Origin: an uncultured Bacilli bacterium
GTDB lineage: Bacteria; Bacillota_I; Bacilli_A; RF39; UBA660
Length of the DNA stretch: 30,814 nucleotides
Assembly: GCA_934101795.1 (NCBI GenBank)
Contig: CAKORY010000012.1
Location: 1-30,814, forward strand
Direction of reading: 5' to 3'
Positions 22,685 through 30,674 of this stretch are shown here, in pieces. Position numbers and translations under genes: made by a program. Position 1 is the first letter of the stretch, and the number at the start of each line of letters is the position of its first letter. The notes beneath the pieces are model-generated. The model made no database searches and had not been told where the DNA came from. It saw only the letters and a program-made list of their open reading frames with translations.

Positions 22685-23326
22685 TTATGTTTTTACCCTT
22701 AAATTTGGAAATTTTCTCTCAAAAACCTTATTATTGAAGTATTTATCTATGTAAGTATCAAAATCTGAGGTAGCTTCAATGCCTCTTTTTCTTTGTGAAT
22801 ATCTTTTTGTTGCAATGCTTGTCAGACTTAAATCAAATATTAAAAAAATTGATATAATGATAATCATTATTCGTAATATTTTAACTTTTAAAACTTTATT
22901 ATAAAACTTTAAATAAATATCTAAGCCATATTTAATCCATAGGTATGTAAAGGCACCCCAGATTATTGAATATGGAAGATTAATCCTACCATGTAAATCG
23001 TTTTTCATATTACTATAATTCCAAGTACTTGTATGAAGTATATAATCTTGAAATAAGGAAGCAATATATTCAAAAGTTGCACCTATTAAAAGTCCAGATA
23101 AAAATATCCAAATAGGATTTTTCTTCTTCATTTTATAAAGTGTAACACTTATGATAATAATTCCCAGCCCATATATAGGTTTAAAAAAAGAAAACCATAA
23201 ACCTTGTTTGTTCGTTAGGTATCCATTTTTTAATAAGAAACCAATAGTTTCAAAAATATATCCAAATAAACCACCAATTATAAAAAGTAAAACAACATGA
23301 TAAAATATATTTTTTAGTTTTTTCAA
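22685..23326 (-). CDS. Membrane protein of the putative ABC transporter permease (CmpB-like, PF06541) family
   Basis: About 213 aa, with five to six membrane helices: residues 5-25, 40-60, 68-90, 115-135 and 145-170. The central stretch with EYIASLFQDYI, WNYSNMKNDLHGRINLPYSIIWG matches the family signature (W-YS---.L.GRI.L..S..WG). Members are called putative ABC transporter permeases, but function is unproven. The C-terminal 40 residues are basic and cytoplasmic. Start: the frame opens at TTG 23338, with GTG 23335 and TTG 23326 as options; GGTG at SD distance favours TTG 23326. No terminator lies before rpmB, so some read-through is likely. Confidence 0.75.
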   Translation of the reverse strand: MKKLKNIFYHVVLLFIIGGLFGYIFETIGFLLKNGYLTNKQGLWFSFFKPIYGLGIIIISVTLYKMKKKNPIWIFLSGLLIGATFEYIASLFQDYILHTSTWNYSNMKNDLHGRINLPYSIIWGAFTYLWIKYGLDIYLKFYNKVLKVKILRIMIIIISIFLIFDLSLTSIATKRYSQRKRGIEATSDFDTYIDKYFNNKVFERKFPNLRVKT

Positions 23327-23577
23327 ATCTAACACCAATATTAGTATTTACAAAAACTTTCTAATTTATAATTACACAAAGATGTACTTTACACTTTTTG
23401 ATAGATGAAGATAACATATTAAATAAAAATTTTTTTGTGTTTTTTTCCTATTATATCTTATAAATATGGCAACATAATATAACAAATAAAAAAACTTTCA
23501 AAAAAATGGGGGAAAAATTACATACTTTAGGAAATATATAAAGTGAAGGGATAAATATATTCCTAGGGAGGTAAAAT

Positions 23578-24486
23578 ATGCAAATGGTTAAAACAAATAC
23601 AAAGCAAAACTTTTTTTCTTTTAATTATGATAGAGTATTTAAAGCTATTTTTTGTAGTGAAGAAGATCGTAAAAAAGAAGATTTTCATCTTTTGGAAAGA
23701 TTATTAAAAGATATAATCAAAGAAAATATCAAAGTACTTAAAATAATGTCGCCGGAGCTGGCAGTAACAAATGCCAAAGAAAGAACCAAAAGATTAGATC
23801 TTTTAATTGAATCACATGGAAAAGTAGTACACATGGAATTAAATACATCATGTAGTTTAGAAAATAAGATTAGGAATAATTGTTTTTTCTTTAGCTTTTA
23901 TGCTCAAAATACTAAAGTAGGGGAAGAATTTGATACAGATTTAATGTTTATTCACATATCATTAAATTATGGAATGGGTAAGACTGATAAATTAATAATA
24001 GATACAAATAATTTTTCAGATGAATTTGAAACTGTATTACCAAATATAAGAATATTACATGTAAATCTTGATAATTACAAAAAAATGTGGTATGATAATG
24101 TTGCTAAAGAAAATATGAAAGGATCATTGTTAACACTAATATCACTAAAGAATAAAGAAGACATAAAAAGATACGCGAAAAGTGTAGATGATCCAGATGT
24201 GAAGGAGTGTGTAGATAGGCTTATGATACTAAATGAAAATACAATTAAATCCTTTTGGAATTTAACACCAGAACAAGAAAATAGAATGATGCAAAATACA
24301 AGAGAAAAGTTAATAAGAGAAAAAAGTGAAAAACGAGGATTACAAAAAGGGAAAAATATTGGGCTTGCCGAAGGAAAAATATCTATAGCAAGAAATATGA
24401 TAAATATGAATATAGGAAAAGATATTATAAAGAGTGCCACTGGTCTATCAGAAGAAGAAATAAAAAAGTTATATCTAGAAAAGTAA
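23578..24486 (+). CDS. Rpn-family PD-(D/E)XK nuclease/transposase-like protein
   Basis: A 302-aa protein of the Rpn/PDDEXK transposase-like family (PF12784 type), which promotes recombination or acts in phage defence. The N-terminus YDRVFKAIFCSEED is typical. The core is TKRLDLLIESHGKVVHMELN (about 81-100), with the Asp and the E-x-N in place of the usual E-x-Q/K, so activity may be altered. The C-terminus has GLQKGKNIGLAEGKISIARNMINM and TGLSEEEIKKL, common to the family. SD GGGAGG is 7 nt before ATG. The 240 bp upstream (23339-23577) are A+T-rich; I see no gene there and only weak -10-like hexamers. Confidence 0.85.
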   Translation: MQMVKTNTKQNFFSFNYDRVFKAIFCSEEDRKKEDFHLLERLLKDIIKENIKVLKIMSPELAVTNAKERTKRLDLLIESHGKVVHMELNTSCSLENKIRNNCFFFSFYAQNTKVGEEFDTDLMFIHISLNYGMGKTDKLIIDTNNFSDEFETVLPNIRILHVNLDNYKKMWYDNVAKENMKGSLLTLISLKNKEDIKRYAKSVDDPDVKECVDRLMILNENTIKSFWNLTPEQENRMMQNTREKLIREKSEKRGLQKGKNIGLAEGKISIARNMINMNIGKDIIKSATGLSEEEIKKLYLEK

Positions 24487-24549
24487 ATTTATGAAAAAGA
24501 AAGATAAAAATTATTTCAGCCATAAACTAGTAATTTATCATGTAAAAGC

Positions 24550-24579
24550 TTGACAATTTAGCATATGCTAAAGTATAAT
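24550..24579 (+). promoter_or_regulatory. Promoter of the surface protein gene at 24609, with an internal palindromic operator
   Basis: TTGACA (24550-24555), an 18-nt spacer and TATAAT (24574-24579). Filling the spacer is a perfect 16-bp palindrome, TTTAGCATATGCTAAA (24557-24572). A dimeric regulator bound there would block RNA polymerase. The regulator is not identifiable in the window. Confidence 0.75.
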
Positions 24580-24608
24580 TTTGTTAAGTGGATAAGGAAG
24601 TGTTACTC

Positions 24609-25817
24609 ATGAGATTAAGATTTAAGTCTGCACTAGGTTTCATATTTCTACTTATAGCTATTTGTGCCTTTTTAGGTGTTGGCTATATATTTTATGGCAA
24701 AATAAGTCATGATTCTGACATTGTGGTTGATGGTAAAATAACAATTAACTATCTAACTGGTAAAAAATTTGAATTAAATGGTAATAATGAAGTTTCTTTC
24801 TCAGTAACAAATAATGATACTGAAACAAAATACTACTACATACAACTAACAGATATTTATGCTAAAGATGTTAAATACGAATTAACATCATCAGATAATT
24901 TAAAAATAGCTAATGAGCTTAAATCAGAAATAATTTCTAATCAAGTATCAATTAATGCTCAAGAAACAGTTAACTATACAATAAAATTTACAACAAAAGA
25001 CCATGAAAAATATTCTGGTATTATTCAAATTGGCGAAAAAAATGATGAAAACAACACATTTGCAGATGTAATAATTGCTAATAATAAGTTAAATGAAACA
25101 AGTTTGACTAACAATGGTGAATCAGCAACATTGGATGAAGGCTTTTTAAAAAGCACTGATGATTTAGGTGTAGCATATTATTTTCGGGGAGCAGTATCAA
25201 ATAATAATGTAAAATTTGCTGATAAAAATTGGAAAATAGTTAAAATTAATGGCGATGGTTCAGTTAAATTAGTACTTGATGGAACTATTGAAGAATTAAA
25301 TAAATATTATGAAAGTGAATTTGCATTTAAAAATAGTAAAATAAGTGAAAGTTTAAATAATTGGTACAATATAAATTTAAATAATTACAGTGATTATATA
25401 GCATATTATAAATTCTGTAATGACATAGTAACTGAAGAAGAAAGTTCCAATTACATAGGTTATAGTAGAATAATTACAAATAAAATACCAATGTATGTAT
25501 GCTTAGGAAATAAAGTTAACACAAAAATAGGATTACTAACTGCGGATGAAGTTTCAATGGCTGGTGCTTCAATCAATGAAAATAAAAGTTTTTATCTATA
25601 TAATGAAAATATTAAGACCGCATATTATTTAATGACTGGAGCAGAATATAAAAATGGTACATATTATCCATTTTTAGTTAATACTGATGGTAGTATCATA
25701 ACTAATACTGTAGGAAATTTACTTAGAAGTATAAGACCAGTTATTAATATAATTAAGAATGCAAAAATAACCGGAAATGGTTCTTTAGAAGAACCTTATG
25801 AGATAATTACTAATTAA
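24609..25817 (+). CDS. Surface protein with TasA-like domain and DUF6273-like C-terminal module
   Basis: A 402-aa secreted or membrane-anchored protein. The frame opens at GTG 24588; ATG 24609 follows AAGGAAG at 8 nt and starts the signal/anchor (membrane segment residues 8-27, GFIFLLIAICAFLGVGYIFYG). Residues 38-145 form a beta-sandwich-like domain (INYLTGKKFELNGNNEVSFS, NAQETVNYTIKFTTKD). This resembles camelysin/TasA and the last domain of the protein at 16085. Residues of about 165-402 (YYFRGAVSNNNVKFADKNWK, IVKINGDGSVKL, IGLLTADEVSMAG, IRPVINIIKNAKITGNGSLE, EPYEI) are a paralogue of the C-terminal module of the 1072-aa protein. It has its own promoter, operator and terminator. Confidence 0.75.
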   Translation: MRLRFKSALGFIFLLIAICAFLGVGYIFYGKISHDSDIVVDGKITINYLTGKKFELNGNNEVSFSVTNNDTETKYYYIQLTDIYAKDVKYELTSSDNLKIANELKSEIISNQVSINAQETVNYTIKFTTKDHEKYSGIIQIGEKNDENNTFADVIIANNKLNETSLTNNGESATLDEGFLKSTDDLGVAYYFRGAVSNNNVKFADKNWKIVKINGDGSVKLVLDGTIEELNKYYESEFAFKNSKISESLNNWYNINLNNYSDYIAYYKFCNDIVTEEESSNYIGYSRIITNKIPMYVCLGNKVNTKIGLLTADEVSMAGASINENKSFYLYNENIKTAYYLMTGAEYKNGTYYPFLVNTDGSIITNTVGNLLRSIRPVINIIKNAKITGNGSLEEPYEIITN

Positions 25818-25842
25818 CTTAAGATTTTCTTAAGTTTTTTTT
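25816..25842 (+). terminator. Terminator of the surface protein gene
   Basis: AACTTAAG (25816-25823)/CTTAAGTT (25829-25836) stem with a 5-nt loop and a T run to 25842. It starts within the stop codon region. Confidence 0.8.
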
Positions 25843-25869
25843 GACATTTTACATACCAGATGATATAAT
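25841..25869 (+). promoter_or_regulatory. Promoter of the 25962-mtaB transcript
   Basis: TTGACA (25841-25846), a 17-nt spacer and TATAAT (25864-25869). The -35 overlaps the T tract of the preceding terminator. Start near 25876, inside the first TGTCAA/TTGACA palindrome. Confidence 0.75.
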
Positions 25870-25872
25870 AGA

Positions 25873-25908
25873 TGTCAATATTTGACACACAAATATGTCA
25901 AATTGACA
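25873..25908. promoter_or_regulatory. Two tandem TGTCAA/TTGACA palindromes, putative operator
   Basis: TGTCAA-TAT-TTGACA (25873-25887) and TGTCAA-A-TTGACA (25896-25908) lie directly over and after the predicted transcription start. With the -35 there are five copies of the half-site in 68 bp. None of the extra TTGACA copies has a good -10 at 17 nt, so they read better as a regulator's binding sites than as promoters. Confidence 0.55.
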
Positions 25909-25961
25909 TTTAATACTTTTTATAAAAAAATATAAATAGTATAATGATATTGGTGGTAGAA

Positions 25962-26450
25962 ATGAAAATATTTAATGATATATATAATTTTATAATGGCG
26001 TTGAGGTTTGTGGACATAGTATTTTATTTTTCGATATTAATACTTATGATACTCATAGTAATACTTATTTACTTTATAAAGATAAATAAATTGGAAGAGG
26101 ATGAGAAAAACAAATTGGGGGAGACCCAAGAGATGAAAATAGCGAGAAAGTTAAGGGATAATATGAATAGTAGTGATAAAATGATACAATTTACAGATTA
26201 TGAAAAAGATCAAGAAGATAAGGCAATAATTAGTTATGATGAACTTTTAAATAAAGAAACTAACAATTATGAACTTAACTATGAAACTGAAGAAATGCAT
26301 GATGATTTATCTGTTAAAAAAGTTGATTTAGATAATTTAGTAAATAAGAATAATAATGTAGTATCTAATTTAGAGGTTAGGGTTATAAGTTTTCAAAAAG
26401 AAGAAGCTTTTTTAGAAGCATTAAAAAGATTACAAAAGGAATTGGGATAG
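25962..26450 (+). CDS. Small single-pass membrane protein, unknown
   Basis: A 162-aa protein I do not recognise. The frame opens at ATG 25944, but GGTGG before ATG 25962 gives MKIFNDIYNF. One hydrophobic helix (about residues 19-42, IVFYFSILILMILIVILIYFIKI) is followed by a long acidic, helical cytoplasmic tail (NKLEEDEKNK onward) with a probable coiled coil at the end (KEEAFLEALKRLQKELG). The next gene, mtaB, starts 3 bp after its stop and shares the SD region, so they are co-transcribed from the operator-bearing promoter. The functional link to tRNA modification is unknown. Confidence 0.65.
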   Translation: MKIFNDIYNFIMALRFVDIVFYFSILILMILIVILIYFIKINKLEEDEKNKLGETQEMKIARKLRDNMNSSDKMIQFTDYEKDQEDKAIISYDELLNKETNNYELNYETEEMHDDLSVKKVDLDNLVNKNNNVVSNLEVRVISFQKEEAFLEALKRLQKELG

Positions 26451-26453
26451 GTT

Positions 26454-27716
26454 ATGAAATTTAATATTGTTACATTTGGATGCAAAGTTAATCAATATGA
26501 ATCAAATATGATGAAAGAAAGAATGCTTTCATCAAATTTTTTCTATACTGAAGAATTAAATAATGCAAACATAATTATAGTAAATACTTGTTCTGTCACT
26601 AATGTTGCAGATAAGAAATGTTTAAAAATGATAAGAAGAATAAAAAGAGAATATCCAAATGCTATTTTAGTAGTTGCTGGTTGTAGTAGTCAAAATAAAC
26701 AAAGTGATTATGAAAACCTAGACATAGACATACTTATTGGTAATAAAGACAAAAGCATAATAAATGAACTTATCAAAGAATATATAGAAACTAAAAAAAG
26801 ATATGTTAAGTTTTATAATGATAGAGATTTAGATTTTGAAGATATGTTAATAGATGATTATAATCATGTAAGAGCTTTTATTAAGATTGAAGATGGTTGT
26901 GATAATTTCTGTTCATATTGTATTATTCCTTATGTCAGAGGTTCTGTAAGGTCTAAGTCTTTTGAAAAAGTATTAGAAGAAGCAAAGCATTTGGCACACC
27001 ATGGTCATAAAGAAATAGTTTTAACAGGTATTCATACTGGTCATTATGAAGATACTGGTCATGATTTAACCGATTTAATAAATGAACTTTCTAAAATCGA
27101 AAACTTGAAACGAATTAGAATATCTAGTATTGAAATAACAGAACTTAATGATAAATTTCTAGATATGCTAGCTAAAAATGATAAAGTATGTAATCATTTA
27201 CATATTCCTCTTCAAGCAGGTAGTGATGAAATACTAAAAAGAATGAACCGTAAATATGATTTAAAATATTATGAAGAAAAAATAAATAAAATTAGAAGTA
27301 TTAGACCTGACATATCAATATCAACAGATATTATCGTAGGTTTTCCGTATGAAACAGAAGAGTTGTTTACAAGTACTTTAAATTTTTCAGAAAAAATGAA
27401 ATTTAGTAAAATACACGTTTTTCCTTATTCAATTAGAAAAGGTACTGCAGCAGCAACAATGCCTAAGCAAATTGATGAAAGTATAAAAAAGGATAGAGTA
27501 AAAAGATTAATGGCTTTAAGTGAAAAAATGGAAGAAAAATACTATAATAAGTTTAAAGGAAAAGAATTAGATATTCTAGTAGAAGAAGTAAATGACAATA
27601 TAAGTATTGGACACACAAGTAATTATCTAAAAATTGAAGTAAATGAAAAACTAAATAAAAATGAAATCTATACAGTAACATATAACGGAGAAAAAAATGG
27701 AAGAACTACAAGATGA
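26454..27716 (+). CDS. mtaB: tRNA N6-threonylcarbamoyladenosine(37) methylthiotransferase MtaB
   Basis: A 420-aa radical-SAM enzyme that turns t6A37 of tRNAs into ms2t6A. The N-terminal UPF0004 domain has three cluster-binding Cys: C10 (TFGCKVNQYES), C46 (NTCSVTN) and C77 (AGCSSQ). The radical-SAM motif is C149-x3-C153-x2-C156 (CDNFCSYC). LHIPLQAGSDEILKRMNR and GFPYETEE are typical. A C-terminal TRAM domain covers about the last 60 residues. FGCKVNQYES separates MtaB from MiaB and RimO. ATG follows GGGATAGG across the previous stop. The 3' end overlaps the start of the next, interrupted, gene by 20 bp. Confidence 0.94.
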   Translation: MKFNIVTFGCKVNQYESNMMKERMLSSNFFYTEELNNANIIIVNTCSVTNVADKKCLKMIRRIKREYPNAILVVAGCSSQNKQSDYENLDIDILIGNKDKSIINELIKEYIETKKRYVKFYNDRDLDFEDMLIDDYNHVRAFIKIEDGCDNFCSYCIIPYVRGSVRSKSFEKVLEEAKHLAHHGHKEIVLTGIHTGHYEDTGHDLTDLINELSKIENLKRIRISSIEITELNDKFLDMLAKNDKVCNHLHIPLQAGSDEILKRMNRKYDLKYYEEKINKIRSIRPDISISTDIIVGFPYETEELFTSTLNFSEKMKFSKIHVFPYSIRKGTAAATMPKQIDESIKKDRVKRLMALSEKMEEKYYNKFKGKELDILVEEVNDNISIGHTSNYLKIEVNEKLNKNEIYTVTYNGEKNGRTTR

Positions 27717-28071
27717 AATAACAAATTTAACAAGTAAAGAATAAGCAAGATACTTTTATCATTTTACAAGTGCTTCGGGTGATAAAATTTTAGAAGAAGG
27801 TTTAGTGGTAGCAAATCCTTTATGGGAACAATCTTTTTTAGAATTTAGTAAAGAAGAACTTGCAAATATTGCATCTGTATTAGATGACAATAAAAGCACT
27901 ATAAGAAAATTAAGACCTGAAGAAGGAGCTTTTCTAGATTTTGAAGGTGTTGGGACTCCTGATTATATTGTTGATAACAATAATTTATTAGGCTATATAG
28001 ATTTAGAAAATTTAGAATTAATTACAAATGAATATGCTAGTGTTCTAAGTGATAATTTATATTTAGATTAA
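27697..28071 (+). pseudogene. Hypothetical gene interrupted by an in-frame TAA
   Basis: From ATG 27697 (SD GGAG, overlapping mtaB) one frame runs to TAA 28069-28071 and is broken only by TAA at 27742-27744, codon 16. The pieces read MEELQDEITNLTSKE, stop, then ARYFYHFTSASGDKILEEGL and on to a well-formed C-terminus (FEGVGTPDYIVDNNNLLGYI and so on). YFYHFTS-x-GDKILEEGL resembles the start of ADP-ribosyltransferase-like folds, but the family is not identified. Without the stop the protein would be 124 aa. GTG 27805 could restart an 88-aa product lacking the conserved HFTS part, so I treat it as a recent pseudogene or an assembly error. Confidence 0.6.
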
Positions 28072-28085
28072 TTTTAATAAATAAC

Positions 28086-28114
28086 TTGATATTTTGAAGT
28101 AAGAAGTTTATAAT
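28086..28114 (+). promoter_or_regulatory. Promoter of recD2
   Basis: TTGATA (28086-28091), a 17-nt spacer and TATAAT (28109-28114), predicting a start near 28121. Confidence 0.7.
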
Positions 28115-28168
28115 ATTGTAAGTATTAGGCATATAAATATGCTAGTAAAAATACATAAAAGGGTATTT

Positions 28169-30343
28169 ATGAATTACATTAAAGGCAAAATTAAAAAGTT
28201 AATATTTTATAGTAAAGAAAGTGGCTTTGTAGTCGCTTTATTTCGCGTTAAGGAAAGTAATATACTTGATATAGGAAGTAATAAAACTATAACTATTACT
28301 GGTTCATTTTTAGACCCAAGTATTGATGTTGCTATGACTCTTTATGGTGATTATAAAAAAAATGATAAATGGGGTATGCAATTTGTCGTAGAAAGTTATG
28401 AGGTAGATAAACCAACTACAAAAGAAGCAATAATTGACTTTTTGTCTAGTCCATTTATTGAAGGATGCGGGGAAGTAACTGCTAAAAGAATAGTGGAAGC
28501 TTTCGGAGAAAAATCATTAGATATAATAAAAAATGATAAAGAAAAATTACTTGAAATTGAAGGCTTAACAGAAAAAAGAGCAGAAAAAATACACGCATCA
28601 CTAATTAATTATGATAAAAGTGGTGATACCATATTAAAGCTTCAAAATTTAGGTTTTTCAATTGAAGAATGTTATAGAATATATAATTATTTTAAAGATG
28701 AAATAGATGAAATTTTAGTAAATGATTTTTACAAAATAAGTGAAGTTGTAGATTTTAGAAAAGTAGATAGTATTTATGTTAATAATTATGGTGATAAATC
28801 CGATGCTAGAGTATTTGCATGTATTTTAGAAAGTATGAAAATATTATCCTTTGCAAATGGTGATACCTTTTATTATGCAGATGAAATAAGAAATACTGTT
28901 TTAAAAGAATTTTATATTGAACTTACGGAAGATGTTTTCTTAGAATGTTTAGATTATCTAGAAAATAATAATGATATTGTAAGAATAGATAAAAGAATAT
29001 ATTTAAAAGAATATTATGAAAAAGAATGTAATATAGCTAAGTGTTTAAAGAAAATAGATAGTAAAGCACCAAAAATGTTTTATAATATTGATGAAAAATT
29101 AAAAGATTTAGAAGAAACTCTAAAAATAGATTATAATGAAACACAAGAAAAAGCTATAAAAAGTGCTTTAAATAACAATATAACAATTATATCAGGAGGA
29201 CCTGGAACAGGTAAAACAACTATTATTAATGCAATAGTTAAACTATATATAGAAAAAGAAAAATTAGGACCAGCAGATATAATGGAAACTATAGCACTTT
29301 TAGCTCCGACTGGAAGAGCTGCTAAAAAGATGAATTCATCAACAGGTATTCCAGCTTATACAATACATAGATATTTAAAGTGGTATAAAGATAGTAATGA
29401 ATTTGTATATAATGAATATAATAAAACTCATCATAAATTAATTATAGTAGATGAAGTTAGTATGATAGATGTTGATTTATTTAATGCTTTACTTAATGGT
29501 ATAAGTTCAAATGTCAAACTAATACTAGTCGGGGATACATTCCAACTTCCAAGCGTAGGTCCAGGACTTGTTTTAAATGACTTAATTGATAGTGATTTCT
29601 TTAATTATGTACCACTTAATCAAATTTATAGACAAAGTGATAATTCATATATACCATTTTTAGCTAAAGAAATTAAAAATAATGATTTAAGTGAAGAATT
29701 TCTAACTAAAAAAGATGATTATAACTTTGTTCAAGTAGACTCAAGTAATATAAAAAGTGCAATAAAACAAATAACTAATCTTTCTCTTCTAAAAGGTTTA
29801 GATGAAAGAAGTGTTCAAGTTTTAGCCCCGATGTATAAAGGAGAAGCTGGAATAGATGCTTTAAATAGTACTTTGCAAGAAATATATAACCCACCAGATA
29901 GAAAAAAAGAAGAAGTTATTTATGGTGAATATATTTATCGTGAGAAAGATAAAGTTTTGCAACTAGTTAATGACTTAGATAATAATGTTTTTAATGGAGA
30001 TATTGGTTTTATAGAAAGTATAAATGGCAATAAAATAATAATTAATTTTGATGGTAATAGAGTAGAATATGATAAAAAAGATTTAAAACAAATAAAACAT
30101 GCTTATGCTATATCTATTCATAAGAGCCAAGGTAGTGAATTTACCCATGTTTTAATGCCGATATCAAAAAGTTATTACAAAATGCTTTATAATAAACTTA
30201 TTTATACTGGTGTTAGTAGAGCTAAAAAAAGCCTTACTTTAGTAGGAGATGCTGCAGCTTTCCAAAGAGCAGTAGGTAATAATTATTCTTCTGGAAGAAA
30301 AACAAGTTTAAAAGAACAAATTACTATGGTATATAATAATTAA
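28169..30343 (+). CDS. recD2: RecD2-type (YrrC) ATP-dependent DNA helicase
   Basis: A 724-aa superfamily 1B 5'-3' helicase acting in DNA repair outside RecBCD. An OB-like N-terminal domain comes first. Helix-hairpin-helix segments follow (IEGCGEVTAKRIVEAFGEKS, and IEGLTEKRAEKIHASL). The motor has Walker A GGPGTGKT (343-350), APTGRAAKKM, VDEVSMID (Walker B), VGDTFQLPSVGPG, QIYRQS, SIHKSQGSEF and YTGVSRAKKSLTLVG. It has no RecB or RecC partner nearby, as expected for RecD2. The frame opens at ATG 28139; ATG 28169 follows AAAAGGG and matches where family homology starts, while the upstream ATG remains possible. Length is near the family norm. Confidence 0.93.
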   Translation: MNYIKGKIKKLIFYSKESGFVVALFRVKESNILDIGSNKTITITGSFLDPSIDVAMTLYGDYKKNDKWGMQFVVESYEVDKPTTKEAIIDFLSSPFIEGCGEVTAKRIVEAFGEKSLDIIKNDKEKLLEIEGLTEKRAEKIHASLINYDKSGDTILKLQNLGFSIEECYRIYNYFKDEIDEILVNDFYKISEVVDFRKVDSIYVNNYGDKSDARVFACILESMKILSFANGDTFYYADEIRNTVLKEFYIELTEDVFLECLDYLENNNDIVRIDKRIYLKEYYEKECNIAKCLKKIDSKAPKMFYNIDEKLKDLEETLKIDYNETQEKAIKSALNNNITIISGGPGTGKTTIINAIVKLYIEKEKLGPADIMETIALLAPTGRAAKKMNSSTGIPAYTIHRYLKWYKDSNEFVYNEYNKTHHKLIIVDEVSMIDVDLFNALLNGISSNVKLILVGDTFQLPSVGPGLVLNDLIDSDFFNYVPLNQIYRQSDNSYIPFLAKEIKNNDLSEEFLTKKDDYNFVQVDSSNIKSAIKQITNLSLLKGLDERSVQVLAPMYKGEAGIDALNSTLQEIYNPPDRKKEEVIYGEYIYREKDKVLQLVNDLDNNVFNGDIGFIESINGNKIIINFDGNRVEYDKKDLKQIKHAYAISIHKSQGSEFTHVLMPISKSYYKMLYNKLIYTGVSRAKKSLTLVGDAAAFQRAVGNNYSSGRKTSLKEQITMVYNN

Positions 30344-30374
30344 ATTTGGACATACTACCTGTAGAGGTGGAAAA

Positions 30375-30536
30375 ATGAAAAATATGTTTAAAGCTATGAT
30401 GGTAGTTGGCACAATGGCAGGTGTAGCTGGTGGTATTTATTTAATGAATGATAAAAAAGCTATGAAGAAAGCTGGAAAAAAAGTAATAAGTGCCATGGAT
30501 AATGCAGAGTCAATGATAGCTAAAAAAATAAACTAA
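30375..30536 (+). CDS. 53-aa membrane peptide, YtxH-like
   Basis: A small protein, ATG 30375 behind GAGGTGG. A hydrophobic, Gly-rich helix at residues 5-23 (FKAMMVVGTMAGVAGGIYLM) is followed by a Lys-rich amphipathic tail (AMKKAGKKVISAMDNAESMI). Layout recalls YtxH-type small membrane proteins, but the match is loose. It lies 31 bp after recD2 and is closed by a strong terminator, so it may share the recD2 transcript. It is too short for routine ORF calling, but SD and terminator support it. Confidence 0.7.
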   Translation: MKNMFKAMMVVGTMAGVAGGIYLMNDKKAMKKAGKKVISAMDNAESMIAKKIN

Positions 30537-30554
30537 TATAAAATATGTAAACTT

Positions 30555-30594
30555 AAAAGAAAAGTTCAAAAAGACTTTTCTTTTATATTTTTTT
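30555..30594 (+). terminator. Terminator after the 53-aa gene
   Basis: AAAAGAAAAGT (30555-30565)/ACTTTTCTTTT (30574-30584) perfect 11-bp stem, 8-nt loop, then a T-rich run. Confidence 0.8.
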
Positions 30595-30674
30595 ATGCTA
30601 TTATATGTTTATAGCATAGAGATACTATTCTATGTGGTAATAACTGTTGTTTTTTAGAAAAAAGGAGTGAAGAC

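Noticed and set aside
23578..24486. Insertion sequence because of the transposase-like label
   Set aside because: No terminal inverted repeats or target duplications are visible; Rpn-family genes are usually stand-alone.
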